31,426 nt of DNA, from contig CAJUJR010000028.1 in assembly GCA_910586605.1 (NCBI GenBank), forward strand, positions 1 to 31,426. Reading direction: 5' to 3'. Positions 6,919 through 15,587 of this stretch are shown piece after piece. The notes under the pieces were generated by a model that was not told the origin of the DNA, did not search any database, and saw only the letters and a list, made by a program, of their open reading frames with translations. The DNA is from an uncultured Lachnospiraceae bacterium. Lineage in GTDB: Bacteria; Bacillota; Clostridia; Lachnospirales; Lachnospiraceae. Every line of letters starts with the position of its first letter. Position 1 is the stretch's first letter. The translations under genes were made by a program, and so were the position numbers.

Positions 6919-7674
6919 ATGTTGGATATTATTAAAAGCGAATTTTATAAAGTAAGGAAAAGCAAAGTGACGCTTGTGACAGCTCTGTGCCTTTTGGGGA
7001 TTGCGGGGCTTAATATTGCAGTGATGCTGTATGCACAGATAAAAGGCGGCGTCTGGCTGGAAGTGATGGAAGGCACGCAGGGGTTTGAGGTTTATTTCGG
7101 TTTTGCAAGTGGGACATTTTACTTAGTCTTTATTGCGCTGTTTGTAGGCGGTATGATTTCTAATGAATATACGAACAGGACAGTGCGCCAGGTTGTAAGC
7201 CGTGGGACGTCCAGGATACAGATTGCCCTTGGCCAGTATATTATGCTTTCCACGGCGATGACAGTAATGACAGTGATCCCAGCTGCTATTTTAGGGACTG
7301 TGGCCAGTATTTTTTGGGAGTTTGGCTCAATTTCTGTGGGACGTTTCCTGCTGACGCTTGCCGGTCAGGTGCTGCTGATTTGGAGTTATTCGGCGATTAC
7401 TATGCTGATTGCCCATTTGACACGTTCCGGCGGGCTTTCGATTGGGATTAATGTAATGTTAATGCTGGGTGGTTCTACTGCGGCGATGGTTTTGGTGCAG
7501 CTTACAAAAAAAGAGTTTTTTATGACATATTGGCTGTTGAATATTCAGTCTGAAGCATTGAATTATGCAAATCCTATAATGAAGCAGGGCAGGTTTGTGG
7601 CGCTTTTGCTTGTAATTGGCGTAGTATTTACGGCGCTTGGGGTGGCACGTTTTAAGATGCGGGATGTAGATTAA
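6919..7674 (+). CDS. ABC-2 type transporter permease
   Basis: 251 residues with six hydrophobic segments, beginning MLDIIKSEFYKVRKSK, a typical ABC-2 permease N-terminus with 'NEYTNRTVRQVVSRGTSR' after the second segment. The frame is open from 6859 inside the ATPase gene, but ATG 6919 has GGGAGG (6905-6910) at good spacing. Partner of the upstream ATPase. Confidence 0.9.
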   Translation: MLDIIKSEFYKVRKSKVTLVTALCLLGIAGLNIAVMLYAQIKGGVWLEVMEGTQGFEVYFGFASGTFYLVFIALFVGGMISNEYTNRTVRQVVSRGTSRIQIALGQYIMLSTAMTVMTVIPAAILGTVASIFWEFGSISVGRFLLTLAGQVLLIWSYSAITMLIAHLTRSGGLSIGINVMLMLGGSTAAMVLVQLTKKEFFMTYWLLNIQSEALNYANPIMKQGRFVALLLVIGVVFTALGVARFKMRDVD

Positions 7675-7709
7675 TCCATACCGGGAAGTTCTGTTTTCCG
7701 GCATGGATT
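7673..7709 (+). other. Inverted repeat between permease and FN3 protein genes
   Basis: AATCCATACCGG (7673-7684) pairs with CCGGCATGGATT (7698-7709) with one mismatch, around a 13-base loop. No T run follows, so it is not a standard terminator. It could be an mRNA processing or stability hairpin that separates transporter expression from the secreted protein. Confidence 0.5.
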
Positions 7710-7731
7710 GGGACAGAAAGGAATGGATTGT

Positions 7732-8976
7732 ATGGGAAAGGAAAAATGGAACAGGGCAGGCGTTATTCTGCTTGCATTTGTACTGCTATTAACAGGGAAT
7801 GCTGGAAATGTCGCGGCAGCACAGACGCCTTTTCAGGCGGCTGGAAACCAGAAGTTGGAATTGCCGTTGTTTCCAGAAGGAACAGAGGAACCGGAAACAA
7901 GCGCGGCTCCGGCAGAAAGCCAGAAGCCGCAGGTAACCCCGGAACCGACAGAAGAGCCTTATGATGATATTTCTCTTGTAAAAGTGGAGGACTATACTTC
8001 AACAACACTTACCCTGTCATGGTTTAGCGATGGGAATAATGAGGGGTTTCATATATACCGTAAATGTAAATATGATAAGGATTATAAGAAACTGGGAAGT
8101 GTGAAAAACCATCCTTTTGAGACGCACACTTACCAGGATAAGAAGTTTAAACGGGGAATTAATTTTACTTATAAAATCGCAGCTTATAGGCTAGACAGCA
8201 ATGGAAAGGAAACAGAAGGGGCTTCGGTTAAGCAGAGTATTAAAATAGAAATACCAAAGGTAAAGCTTATTTCAGCCAGCAGGAGCGGCAGCAATGCAGT
8301 ATTGAAGTGGAAAAAGATTGCAGGCGCCAGCGGTTATGAGATTTACCAGAAAAATGGCAGTAATGCATATAAAAAAGTAAAAACAGTGAAAAGCGGTTCT
8401 GCTGTAAGCTGCAAATTGCCTGGCGTACCGACAAAGTCAACGGTTAGGTTTAAGGTGCGGGCTTTTGTAACATATAGTGGAAATTCAGCCTGTGGTTCTT
8501 ACAGTGAAGAAAAATTGATATATTCTTCGATGAACCAGAGGATTGCCAAAAAGTTTAAACAGCTTCAGAAGCTTTATCCAGACGGCCGTTACTGGAACCA
8601 TGTAGGAAAGGCAAAATATAACAGCACTACTACAACGAATAAACCATGTATGCATTCCACATATGATGATATTTCAACCTGCAACCACTATAGCTGCCCA
8701 AATGGCATATTGGGGTTTCAGTGTTATGGGTTTGCATGGAAAATGAGTGATTTGATTTTTGGGCGGAATGCAAAGATTAAGAATTTTAAGTCCTTTGCAA
8801 AGAGCAAAATGGGGGATGTCATCCGCTATAGCGGACATTCTGTAATTATTGTAGAAAAGCATAAAAATTATATTGTTGCAGGGGAATGTAATTATGGAAA
8901 TACCTGCATCATTAAGTGGGGCCGGAGGATATATAAATCTGAGCTTAAAAATGCCACCTACAGCACCCGTTATTAG
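7732..8976 (+). CDS. Secreted FN3-domain protein with C-terminal NlpC/P60- or CHAP-like domain
   Basis: 414 residues. A signal peptide is clear: basic MGKEKWNR, hydrophobic 'GVILLAFVLLL', cleavage near 'NVAAA'. An acidic Pro/Glu/Thr linker (about 45-80) is followed by two fibronectin type III-like domains (about 82-175 and 180-268; conserved 'LTLSW...GFHIYRK' and 'LKWKKIAGASGYEIYQK'). The C-terminal part has C331 in 'FQCYGFAW', H369 in 'YSGHSVIIV' and 'ECNYG' at 385-389, a Cys-His-Asn/Glu order seen in NlpC/P60 and CHAP amidases. Upstream starts (TTG 7708, ATG 7723) are possible, but AAAGGA at 7717-7722 fits ATG 7732. Cell wall hydrolysis is inferred; a non-catalytic or adhesive role is the alternative. 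Confidence 0.8.
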   Translation: MGKEKWNRAGVILLAFVLLLTGNAGNVAAAQTPFQAAGNQKLELPLFPEGTEEPETSAAPAESQKPQVTPEPTEEPYDDISLVKVEDYTSTTLTLSWFSDGNNEGFHIYRKCKYDKDYKKLGSVKNHPFETHTYQDKKFKRGINFTYKIAAYRLDSNGKETEGASVKQSIKIEIPKVKLISASRSGSNAVLKWKKIAGASGYEIYQKNGSNAYKKVKTVKSGSAVSCKLPGVPTKSTVRFKVRAFVTYSGNSACGSYSEEKLIYSSMNQRIAKKFKQLQKLYPDGRYWNHVGKAKYNSTTTTNKPCMHSTYDDISTCNHYSCPNGILGFQCYGFAWKMSDLIFGRNAKIKNFKSFAKSKMGDVIRYSGHSVIIVEKHKNYIVAGECNYGNTCIIKWGRRIYKSELKNATYSTRY

Positions 8977-9002
8977 GGACTGTGAAAATACAGCCCTTTT
9001 GT
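8976..9002 (+). terminator. Weak intrinsic terminator after the FN3 protein
   Basis: GGGACTGT and ACAGCCC can pair (one bulged A) around a short A-rich loop, followed by TTTTG. The stem is short and the T run is only four, so read-through is likely. Confidence 0.35.
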
Positions 9003-9025
9003 GACATAAGGGTATCAGATATAAT
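8997..9025 (+). promoter_or_regulatory. Promoter candidate for the DUF975 gene
   Basis: TATAAT at 9020-9025 with TTTTGT (8997-9002) at a 17-bp spacer; TTGTGA (8999-9004) is a better hexamer but gives only 15 bp. The site is immediately downstream of a weak terminator and 27 bp before the ATG. Confidence 0.45.
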
Positions 9026-9051
9026 GATGCCTTTTTGATAGGAGTTTATGT

Positions 9052-9951
9052 ATGGAAGGTAAGGTACAGTGGACCCGCCGCGAATTAAAAAAGCGCAGTA
9101 AGGCGGTTTTGCACACACATTATTGGCGTATTGTCCTGGTTGTGCTTCTTTTGTCCCTTTTAATGGATGGCAACAAGACCCCTGTCAGCCTGATAGAGTC
9201 TGCTGTACAGGAACAGTCAGGGGTTTCTATCCAAGACGCCCCAAAATCGTCTTCCCTGGGTCTGGCTTCCACATATCAGGCAATTAGAGACTGGGTTATG
9301 GAAAAACAGTATGTAGGAAGTATTGTGATTGGAACAGCAGTACTTACAATTGTTGTTCTTTTTTTCATTGTGGCTATTAGCTGGCTATTGCTTGCTATCT
9401 TTATTGTAAACCCACTGTATGTCGGGGGAGTGCGTTTTTATAACAGGGCGTTTGATACGAAGCCGCGTTTTAAGGAACTGTTCCATGTTTTTGAATATAA
9501 ATACAGGAATGTAGTCAGCATCATGTTTTTAAAGGATATATATGTTCTTCTCTGGTGCTTTTTATTTATTATCCCAGGGATTATAAAGTCGTATGAATAC
9601 TTGATGGTGTCTTATATTTTATCAGAGCATCCTGATATGCAGGCAAAGGAAGCGTTTGCTGCCAGCCGTCAGTTGATGCAGGGGCAGAAGTGGAAAGCCT
9701 TTGTTTTGGATTTATCTTTTCTTGGGTGGGCGATTTTGTCAGGGATGACTTTTGGCGTGTTGGGGATATTTTTTGTAAGCCCTTACAGGGCGTTGACATT
9801 TACAGCGTTATACCGCAAACTTCTAGGGGGGGATGTTATACCGCATAATATTTATTATGACGGGATGGAAGAAGAGGCGGAAAATGGTTGGTATAGCCTG
9901 CCGGACAGGTCAATATCACACAATGGGCAGGAGGATAAACAGGAGGTTTGA
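9052..9951 (+). CDS. DUF975 family integral membrane protein
   Basis: 299 residues. Begins with the DUF975 N-terminus 'WTRRELKKRSKAVL', then several hydrophobic segments (about 25-40, 85-120, 157-180, 222-250) and the family region 'YLMVSYILSEHPDMQAKEAFAASRQLMQGQKWKAFVLDLSF' in outline. ATG follows AGGAG by seven bases. Biochemical role unknown; the family is common in Firmicutes. It ends four bases before the response regulator ATG (stop 9949-9951; ATG 9956), so it is probably co-transcribed with the two-component system. Confidence 0.88.
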   Translation: MEGKVQWTRRELKKRSKAVLHTHYWRIVLVVLLLSLLMDGNKTPVSLIESAVQEQSGVSIQDAPKSSSLGLASTYQAIRDWVMEKQYVGSIVIGTAVLTIVVLFFIVAISWLLLAIFIVNPLYVGGVRFYNRAFDTKPRFKELFHVFEYKYRNVVSIMFLKDIYVLLWCFLFIIPGIIKSYEYLMVSYILSEHPDMQAKEAFAASRQLMQGQKWKAFVLDLSFLGWAILSGMTFGVLGIFFVSPYRALTFTALYRKLLGGDVIPHNIYYDGMEEEAENGWYSLPDRSISHNGQEDKQEV

Positions 9952-9955
9952 GAAG

Positions 9956-10654
9956 ATGGGATATCGTATTTTAATTGCAGATGATGAGGGTGAAATCAGA
10001 GATTTGTTGCGGCTGTACCTTGAGAAAGAAGGATACGAGGTGCTGGAAGCTGCAAATGGCGAGGAGACATTGCAGGTTTTACAGAAGCATAAAGATGTGG
10101 CAATGCTTCTTTTGGATATCATGATGCCAAAAAAAGATGGATTCCATGTATTAAAGGAACTCAGGCAGAATAGTAACCTTCCGGTTATTATTTTGTCTGC
10201 AAAGACATCGGATAATGATAAAATCCTTGGGCTTGATTTGGGGGCGGATGATTATATTGCTAAGCCGTTTAATCCTTTGGAAGCAGTTGCACGTATCAAT
10301 TCCAATATCCGGAGGTTTTATTCTTTGGGGGCAAATGATTCCCAGACAGTAAAACGCCTGTTAAAGGTAAAGGATTTGACGCTTGATTTGGATGGTTGTA
10401 TTTTGCGGAAAGGGGAAGAGGTAATTGAACTTTCTTCCACAGAATACAGGCTTATGGAATTATTTATGGGGAATCCGGGGAAAATCTTTACGAAACAGCA
10501 GATATATGAATATGGCTGGCAGGAAGCTTATTTTATTGCAGATAACAATATTATGGTGTGTATCAGTAAACTGCGGGCAAAACTTTCACAAGAGGACAGC
10601 AACCGGTATATCCGCACGGTAAGGGGGCTTGGGTACCGCTTTGAAGAGGGATAA
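9956..10654 (+). CDS. OmpR/PhoB-family response regulator (VanR-like)
   Basis: 232 residues. Receiver domain with acidic pocket 'IADDEGE', phospho-acceptor D54 in 'LLLDIMMPKKDG', the conserved Thr/Ser in 'ILSAKTSDND' and Lys in 'YIAKPFNP'. A C-terminal winged helix ends 'YIRTVRGLGYRFE'. The frame extends upstream to 9833 inside DUF975; ATG 9956 has AGGAGG (9941-9946). The kinase gene follows after five bases. The sequence resembles VanR-type regulators that respond to envelope stress or cell-wall antibiotics; the regulon is unknown. Confidence 0.93.
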   Translation: MGYRILIADDEGEIRDLLRLYLEKEGYEVLEAANGEETLQVLQKHKDVAMLLLDIMMPKKDGFHVLKELRQNSNLPVIILSAKTSDNDKILGLDLGADDYIAKPFNPLEAVARINSNIRRFYSLGANDSQTVKRLLKVKDLTLDLDGCILRKGEEVIELSSTEYRLMELFMGNPGKIFTKQQIYEYGWQEAYFIADNNIMVCISKLRAKLSQEDSNRYIRTVRGLGYRFEEG

Positions 10655-10659
10655 CTGGG

Positions 10660-11847
10660 ATGGAAGAAAAAAACAGCTTAAAAGGTTTTCTGGTTAAAAA
10701 GTTTTTAATGGTTATCGTTGAAATAGCAATTTGCGAATTTATTATTAATTTATTGTATTCAAGTCTTGTATTTCCTGGGTTGCGGAATAAAATCGGGGGG
10801 CCTTTTTTTGAAAACCTGGGGGATGGGATATATGGCTCAAGTGCTTTATATACTACTTTTTTCTGGTTCTTTGGCGAAGCCTTGTTATTTTTGCTGCCAG
10901 ATATCGCAGCAAAATCCGTCAGGAGTTTTATTAACACGTATTTTTATCGGATATTGCCGCAGGAAATAGGGGTTTTGTCGCAAGACAGCGGGCAGGAGAT
11001 ATGGAATTTATACTATATTGGCTGTCTTATTTTGCTGCTTTTACTTATTTTCATAGCCCTTCTCCCTTATGCGGCAGGCGCTGTAAAGTTTGGGCGCCTG
11101 ATTCAGAAAGAGATGGAGCAGCGTTGGAAAGAGGGCAGGGAACGCCAACAGGGATATGAGCGGCGTAGAAGCCTTATGTTGTCAGATATTGCCCATGATT
11201 TAAAAACACCAATTACTACGATTAACGGGTATGCGCAGGCTCTGCGTGATGAAGTGGTGACGGGGGATGACAAGAAAAAACAGTATCTGAATGCCATATG
11301 TAATAAATCACAAAGAATGGATGATTTGATTACCCTGCTTTTTGAATATGTAAAGATTGACAGTGAAGGTTTTTCTCTCCATAAGGAGCGGGCTGATATT
11401 GTAGAGGTTTTGAGAGAAAATGTGGCGTTATTTTATGCAGATTTTGAGCGCAAGGGAATCGAAGTGGAATTGGACATCCCTGAACAGTGTATTTGGTGGG
11501 AAATTGATAAAATCCAGTTTTCAAGGGCGGTAGCGAATCTTTTGAATAATGAACTGCGCCATGTGGAAAAGGGTGAAATGGTTGTAATCCGGTTACTATG
11601 GGATGAGGACAGGGAAAGGGTTTCCATACTTTTTGGAGATACAGGGGAGCAGATACCAGATGAGATTGCAAAACATATTTTTGAACCATTTGTCATGGGG
11701 GATGCATCGCGTAGTACAAAAGGGGGCAGTGGGCTTGGATTGAGTATTTCTTCTAAAATTGTTAAAATGCATGGCGGAAGGCTGTATCTGGACAGAAATT
11801 CTACACAAGAGTATAAAAAGGCGTTTGTAATTGTCCTTTGGAATTGA
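10660..11847 (+). CDS. Membrane sensor histidine kinase (VanS-like)
   Basis: 395 residues. Three hydrophobic segments are visible (about 12-38, 61-83, 114-140), with a modest extracytoplasmic portion. The HisKA box holds H179 in 'LSDIAHDLKTPITT'; the HATPase domain has N-box 'AVANLLNNELRHV', G1 'GDTGEQIP' and G2 'GGSGLGLSI'. The G1 box differs from the usual DxGxGI pattern (Thr-Gly-Glu-Gln), which may be tolerated but is worth noting. Cognate regulator immediately upstream. Ribosome site AGAGGG. Confidence 0.92.
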   Translation: MEEKNSLKGFLVKKFLMVIVEIAICEFIINLLYSSLVFPGLRNKIGGPFFENLGDGIYGSSALYTTFFWFFGEALLFLLPDIAAKSVRSFINTYFYRILPQEIGVLSQDSGQEIWNLYYIGCLILLLLLIFIALLPYAAGAVKFGRLIQKEMEQRWKEGRERQQGYERRRSLMLSDIAHDLKTPITTINGYAQALRDEVVTGDDKKKQYLNAICNKSQRMDDLITLLFEYVKIDSEGFSLHKERADIVEVLRENVALFYADFERKGIEVELDIPEQCIWWEIDKIQFSRAVANLLNNELRHVEKGEMVVIRLLWDEDRERVSILFGDTGEQIPDEIAKHIFEPFVMGDASRSTKGGSGLGLSISSKIVKMHGGRLYLDRNSTQEYKKAFVIVLWN

Positions 11848-11912
11848 CATATTTTAAAAAGATGGGTATAGTTAGAGTGTTTCAGGTTTGATTTCACCAC
11901 TGGAGGCTGTTG

Positions 11913-12647
11913 ATGGCGGAAGAATTATTTAAAAAGAAAATTTCCAGGGAAGAGAAAATATACAGGGAGGCGCGGGATTTACAAGAAGCGGTTTCCTGTG
12001 TTTTGCGTTTTGAAAATGAAGTAGCTGCTTTGGGAAGCGCAGCGAGGAAATTCCAGAAACTGGAGAACTATAAGGACGCGAAGGCACGGATGGAGGAATG
12101 CCGAGCTGCGGCCGCAAAGGCAGCGGAAAGAGGCGCCAGGGAAGTTTTTGAGGAAGCTGTCAGAAGGGAGGAACAGGCGAAATATAAAAGTGATTATGCG
12201 GATGCAATCACGGAATTTAAGCGTGTTTCTAAAAGAGGGGAGTATACGCAGGAGGCAAAAAAGCATATCAGCATATGTAGGCGAAAAATTGCCCGGCTGG
12301 AAAGTTTTGCTGTCTGGAGAAGGAGGCTTACGTTCCTTGTCTTACTTGCCGCCAGTATATTTTTATTTACCCGTACGCCATTTTATCCATTTGCGAAAGG
12401 TTATGTGCACCAGCAGATGGGGGAGTATAAGGCGGCGCTCATTAATTACAGGCAGAGTGGCCTTTCCTGGACAAAGGAGCTGTCAGGGGCGTGCTATTAT
12501 GAAATGGGGATGGAAAAACTGCAGCAGGGAAATAAGGAAGAGGCTATAAGGCTTTTGTGTAAGGCAAAAAAGAAGGGGAATTCTAAAGCGAAACAGGAAA
12601 TTAGGAAATTAGAACAGGAAATGGGTGTTAATGGGCAGTTTCAATAA
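11913..12647 (+). CDS. Single-pass membrane protein with TPR-like repeats
   Basis: 244 residues, mostly helical. The N-terminal part is rich in Ala, Glu and Lys, with a 'FQKLENYKDAKARMEEC' motif (an A..L.dYkDA...i..C pattern repeated in many Lachnospiraceae proteins) and 'YADAITEFKRVSKRGEYTQEAKKHISIC'. One membrane segment at about 139-153 ('LTFLVLLAASIFLF') follows a basic stretch, WRRR, so the N-terminal half is likely cytoplasmic. About two TPR-like units (about 163-235) lie outside. No enzyme motif. TTG at 11910 is possible; ATG 11913 sits at better spacing from TGGAGG. It follows the kinase by 65 bp and may be part of its unit. Function unknown. Confidence 0.75.
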   Translation: MAEELFKKKISREEKIYREARDLQEAVSCVLRFENEVAALGSAARKFQKLENYKDAKARMEECRAAAAKAAERGAREVFEEAVRREEQAKYKSDYADAITEFKRVSKRGEYTQEAKKHISICRRKIARLESFAVWRRRLTFLVLLAASIFLFTRTPFYPFAKGYVHQQMGEYKAALINYRQSGLSWTKELSGACYYEMGMEKLQQGNKEEAIRLLCKAKKKGNSKAKQEIRKLEQEMGVNGQFQ

Positions 12648-12740
12648 GACGCCATAAATTATTAGCAGCGATAATGGAACACAAAGACAGCGTAAGCCAT
12701 AAAAATAGAGTAGAGAAAGTGATTGGAGGAAAAGGAACAT

Positions 12741-14561
12741 ATGTGTGGAATTGTAGGATATACAGGTAGGGAGTCGGTAACAAACCAGCTTCTGGACTCA
12801 TTAGAACTTTTAGAGTACCGTGGGTACGACAGCGCAGGGATTGCAACCCTCAATGGGGAGACTGGCAAGGTGAAGCTACGCAAATGTGCTGGAAGGGTAA
12901 ATGATTTGCGTAAGCTTTGTAAAAAGGATAAAAAGATTTCTACTTGTGGAATCGGACATACAAGGTGGGCAACGCATGGGGGCGTCAGCGATGAAAATGC
13001 GCATCCCCACCGCAATGGCGATGTTTTGCTGGTACACAACGGGATTATTGAAAATTATGAGGAATTAAAAGACCATTTTATGCTCCATAAGGAGTTGAAG
13101 TCGCAGACAGATACTGAGGTGGTGGCGGCTGTATTAAACCGTTTTTACCAGGGGGACCCACATGAAGCAATCAGGAAGACGGTAAAGTATTTAAGAGGGA
13201 CTTTCGCACTTGTTATTATGTTTAAGGATCAGCCAGATGTAATTTATGCTATCCGCAATGTAAGCCCAATTGTAGCGGCTTGCAATGAAAATGGGTCGGT
13301 GTTAGCGTCAGATGTTGTTGCACTTGGCGCATCTGCAAAGAAATATCTTGTTGTGCCAGAGTATGTCATTATGGAACTCCATAAAGAAGAAATCAAACTG
13401 TTCCATTTGGACGGCGAGCCATGTGAAGCAGACTATATGGAAATTGACTGGGATACGACAAGAAGTGGGAAAGGCAGCTATCCATTTTATATGGAAAAGG
13501 AAATTATGGAACAGCCAGATGCAATCAAAGCATCAATGGAATCCCGTATTGTTGATGGGATGATTGATTTGTCGGCAGACGGCGTGCCAGATGAAGTTTT
13601 AAAAGGCTGTGAACGGATATGCGTTGTGGCATGCGGTACGGCGATGCATGCTGGGCTGGTAGCAAAAGTGCTGGTACAGTCGAAACTAAATATGCATATG
13701 GCGGTAGAATATGCTTCGGAATTTATGTATGGAGACCCTGTAATTGATGATAAAACGTTAGTGCTTGCAATTTCCCAGTCTGGGGAAACTATTGATACGC
13801 TTGAAGCGTTAAAATATGCCCGGAAAAAGGGAGCAAAGAGCATAGCAGTCATTAATGTAAAAGGCTCTTCTATTGCAAGGGAAAGCGATTATGTTATGTA
13901 TACGGCAGCAGGCCCTGAGATTGCAGTGGCAAGCACAAAAGCTTATACAACGCAGTTAATTACATTGTTTTTATTAATTGGGCGAATGGCAAAGGTGCGC
14001 GGCCTGCTTGATGACGCGGCTGAAAAGGAATATTTGGAAAACCTGGTGCAGGCGCCGGACAAAATGCAGCAGGTTTTGGATCAGAGGCAGGATATCCATA
14101 AAATTGCAAGGCAGATGCTGGATGCAAAGGATGCTTTTATGATTGGCCGCGGGCTGGATTATTCTATTTTGCTGGAAGGGGCATTGAAGCTGAAAGAGGT
14201 TTCCTATATCCATACAGAAGCATATGCTTCAGGGGAGTTAAAGCATGGGACGATTGCATTAATTACAGAAAACACGCCGGTTGTTGCGACGGTTACACAA
14301 ACAAAGCTAAAGGATAAGGAGCTTTCAAATATCCGTGAAGTCCAGTCTAGGGGTGCAAGCGTTGTATTGATGGTAAAGGATGGGTTTGAACTGGCAGATG
14401 CAGAGTATGCGGACGTCTTTACGCTTCCAGCTATGGCAGATGAGTTTATGGTATTTCCAGCTTCTGTAGCATTGCAGCTTTTAGCATACTATGTTTCCAT
14501 GGACAAAGGCTTAGATGTTGATAAGCCGAGAAACCTTGCAAAGGTTGTAACAGTTGAATAA
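12741..14561 (+). CDS. glmS: Glutamine--fructose-6-phosphate aminotransferase (isomerizing)
   Basis: 606 residues, full length. Produces glucosamine-6-phosphate, the entry to UDP-GlcNAc and peptidoglycan. The glutaminase domain begins MCGIVGYTG with catalytic Cys2; 'GIGHTRWATHGGVSDENAHPH' in outline is the family signature. Two SIS domains follow ('VACGTAMHAG', 'AISQSGETIDTLEAL'), ending 'DKPRNLAKVVTVE'. The frame is open from a TTG at 12723, but Cys must follow the initiator Met, so ATG 12741 is the start. No glmS ribozyme is seen in the 93-bp gap upstream. Confidence 0.96.
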   Translation: MCGIVGYTGRESVTNQLLDSLELLEYRGYDSAGIATLNGETGKVKLRKCAGRVNDLRKLCKKDKKISTCGIGHTRWATHGGVSDENAHPHRNGDVLLVHNGIIENYEELKDHFMLHKELKSQTDTEVVAAVLNRFYQGDPHEAIRKTVKYLRGTFALVIMFKDQPDVIYAIRNVSPIVAACNENGSVLASDVVALGASAKKYLVVPEYVIMELHKEEIKLFHLDGEPCEADYMEIDWDTTRSGKGSYPFYMEKEIMEQPDAIKASMESRIVDGMIDLSADGVPDEVLKGCERICVVACGTAMHAGLVAKVLVQSKLNMHMAVEYASEFMYGDPVIDDKTLVLAISQSGETIDTLEALKYARKKGAKSIAVINVKGSSIARESDYVMYTAAGPEIAVASTKAYTTQLITLFLLIGRMAKVRGLLDDAAEKEYLENLVQAPDKMQQVLDQRQDIHKIARQMLDAKDAFMIGRGLDYSILLEGALKLKEVSYIHTEAYASGELKHGTIALITENTPVVATVTQTKLKDKELSNIREVQSRGASVVLMVKDGFELADAEYADVFTLPAMADEFMVFPASVALQLLAYYVSMDKGLDVDKPRNLAKVVTVE

Positions 14562-14588
14562 ACAGAGTGCTTTTTGGGGGATGATTGA

Positions 14589-14903
14589 TTGGGAAAAGAA
14601 AAGAAGGAATATGACTTTGAAGAGACAATGGTAACTTTGGCCGATGAAGATGGCAAAGACCGGGACTTTTATATTGATGAAATATATAAAGTTGGGGAAA
14701 AACTTTATGCTGCATTGATTCCTGGGGATGTGGAAAACGTGGAGGAATATTATGTGTTCCGCCTGAAAGACCTTGGTGGGGATGATTTTGAACTTGAGGA
14801 CATTGAGGACGAGGAAGAATATGACGCAGCGGCAGACGCTTATGAAGAGTGCCTTGATACCAGGCTCTGGAATATGGCATTTGAGGAAGAACATGAAAAT
14901 TAA
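14589..14903 (+). CDS. DUF1292 family protein (YrzB-like)
   Basis: 104 residues, strongly acidic. The N-terminal half ('VTLADEDGKDRDFYIDEIYKVGEKLYAALIP') matches DUF1292, small proteins of unknown function widespread in Firmicutes. The acidic tail is longer than in B. subtilis YrzB. The start is a TTG at 14589, with GGGGG (14576-14580) eight bases upstream. The 3' end overlaps trpF by 11 bp, so it sits in a glmS-DUF1292-trpF string. Confidence 0.85.
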   Translation: MGKEKKEYDFEETMVTLADEDGKDRDFYIDEIYKVGEKLYAALIPGDVENVEEYYVFRLKDLGGDDFELEDIEDEEEYDAAADAYEECLDTRLWNMAFEEEHEN

Positions 14904-15534
14904 AATCTGTGGGCTGACAAGGGTTGAAGAAGCGGCATATCTAAACCAGTATCAGGTGGATTTTGCAGGGTTTGTCCTTTTCCATCCAAAGAGTAAGAGG
15001 AACATTACAATAGAACAGGCGGAAATGATAGCGCAGGCGCTTGATATGGCTGTAAAAAGGGTCGCTGTAGTTGTTTCGCCGTCGCTGCAGCAAATCAGGC
15101 AGATTGAAGCATCGGCTGCCCGTTTTGACTATATCCAGGTTCATGGGGCGCTTCCCGGGGAGTTGCTAGAGCAGTTCCAGCTTCCAGTATTAAGGGCGTT
15201 TAATGTTATGGATATGGGTAATTATTCTTTTTACCATGCTTCGGATAAAGTGTCTGGTTATGTTTTTGATGCAGCAGAGCCTGGAAGCGGCAAAACGTTT
15301 GACTGGAACTTGGTAAGCCAAATTCCGCGTGATGGGAAGCTTTTTTTGCTTGCCGGAGGCCTGAATCCTGGGAATGTCTGGGAAGCAGCAAGCATACTTT
15401 GCCCAGATGGAGTAGACGTTTCTTCTGGGGTGGAGTATGAAGATAAACCTGGAAAAGATCCAGAAAAAATCCAAAGGTTTGTTCAAAACAGCAGGAAGGT
15501 TACAATTCATGGCTGTTCTAACCATTATGCGTAA
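14893..15534 (+). CDS. trpF: Phosphoribosylanthranilate isomerase
   Basis: 213 residues. Amadori rearrangement of phosphoribosylanthranilate in tryptophan synthesis. The N-terminus MKIKICGLTR carries the catalytic Cys6; the catalytic Asp lies in 'VFDAAEPGSGKTFDW'; the phosphate-binding 'LLAGGLNPGNV' and 'GVDVSSGVEY' are intact. The open frame begins at 14773 inside the DUF1292 gene; ATG 14893 with upstream AGGAAG is the start. It lies upstream of, and outside, the T-box unit that controls trpCBA. Confidence 0.93.
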   Translation: MKIKICGLTRVEEAAYLNQYQVDFAGFVLFHPKSKRNITIEQAEMIAQALDMAVKRVAVVVSPSLQQIRQIEASAARFDYIQVHGALPGELLEQFQLPVLRAFNVMDMGNYSFYHASDKVSGYVFDAAEPGSGKTFDWNLVSQIPRDGKLFLLAGGLNPGNVWEAASILCPDGVDVSSGVEYEDKPGKDPEKIQRFVQNSRKVTIHGCSNHYA

Positions 15535-15559
15535 AATTTGGAAGGGATTCAAATAATAC

Positions 15560-15587
15560 TTGACAAATAAGGGCTGCCGTGTATAAT
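15560..15587 (+). promoter_or_regulatory. trpCBA promoter
   Basis: TTGACA (15560-15565, perfect), a 16-bp spacer, TATAAT (15582-15587, perfect). Transcription would start near 15594, just ahead of the T-box leader. Confidence 0.85.

Noticed and set aside
12648..12740. A glmS ribozyme upstream of glmS
   Set aside because: The gap is only 93 bp and shows none of the conserved ribozyme core; the preceding gene fills the rest.
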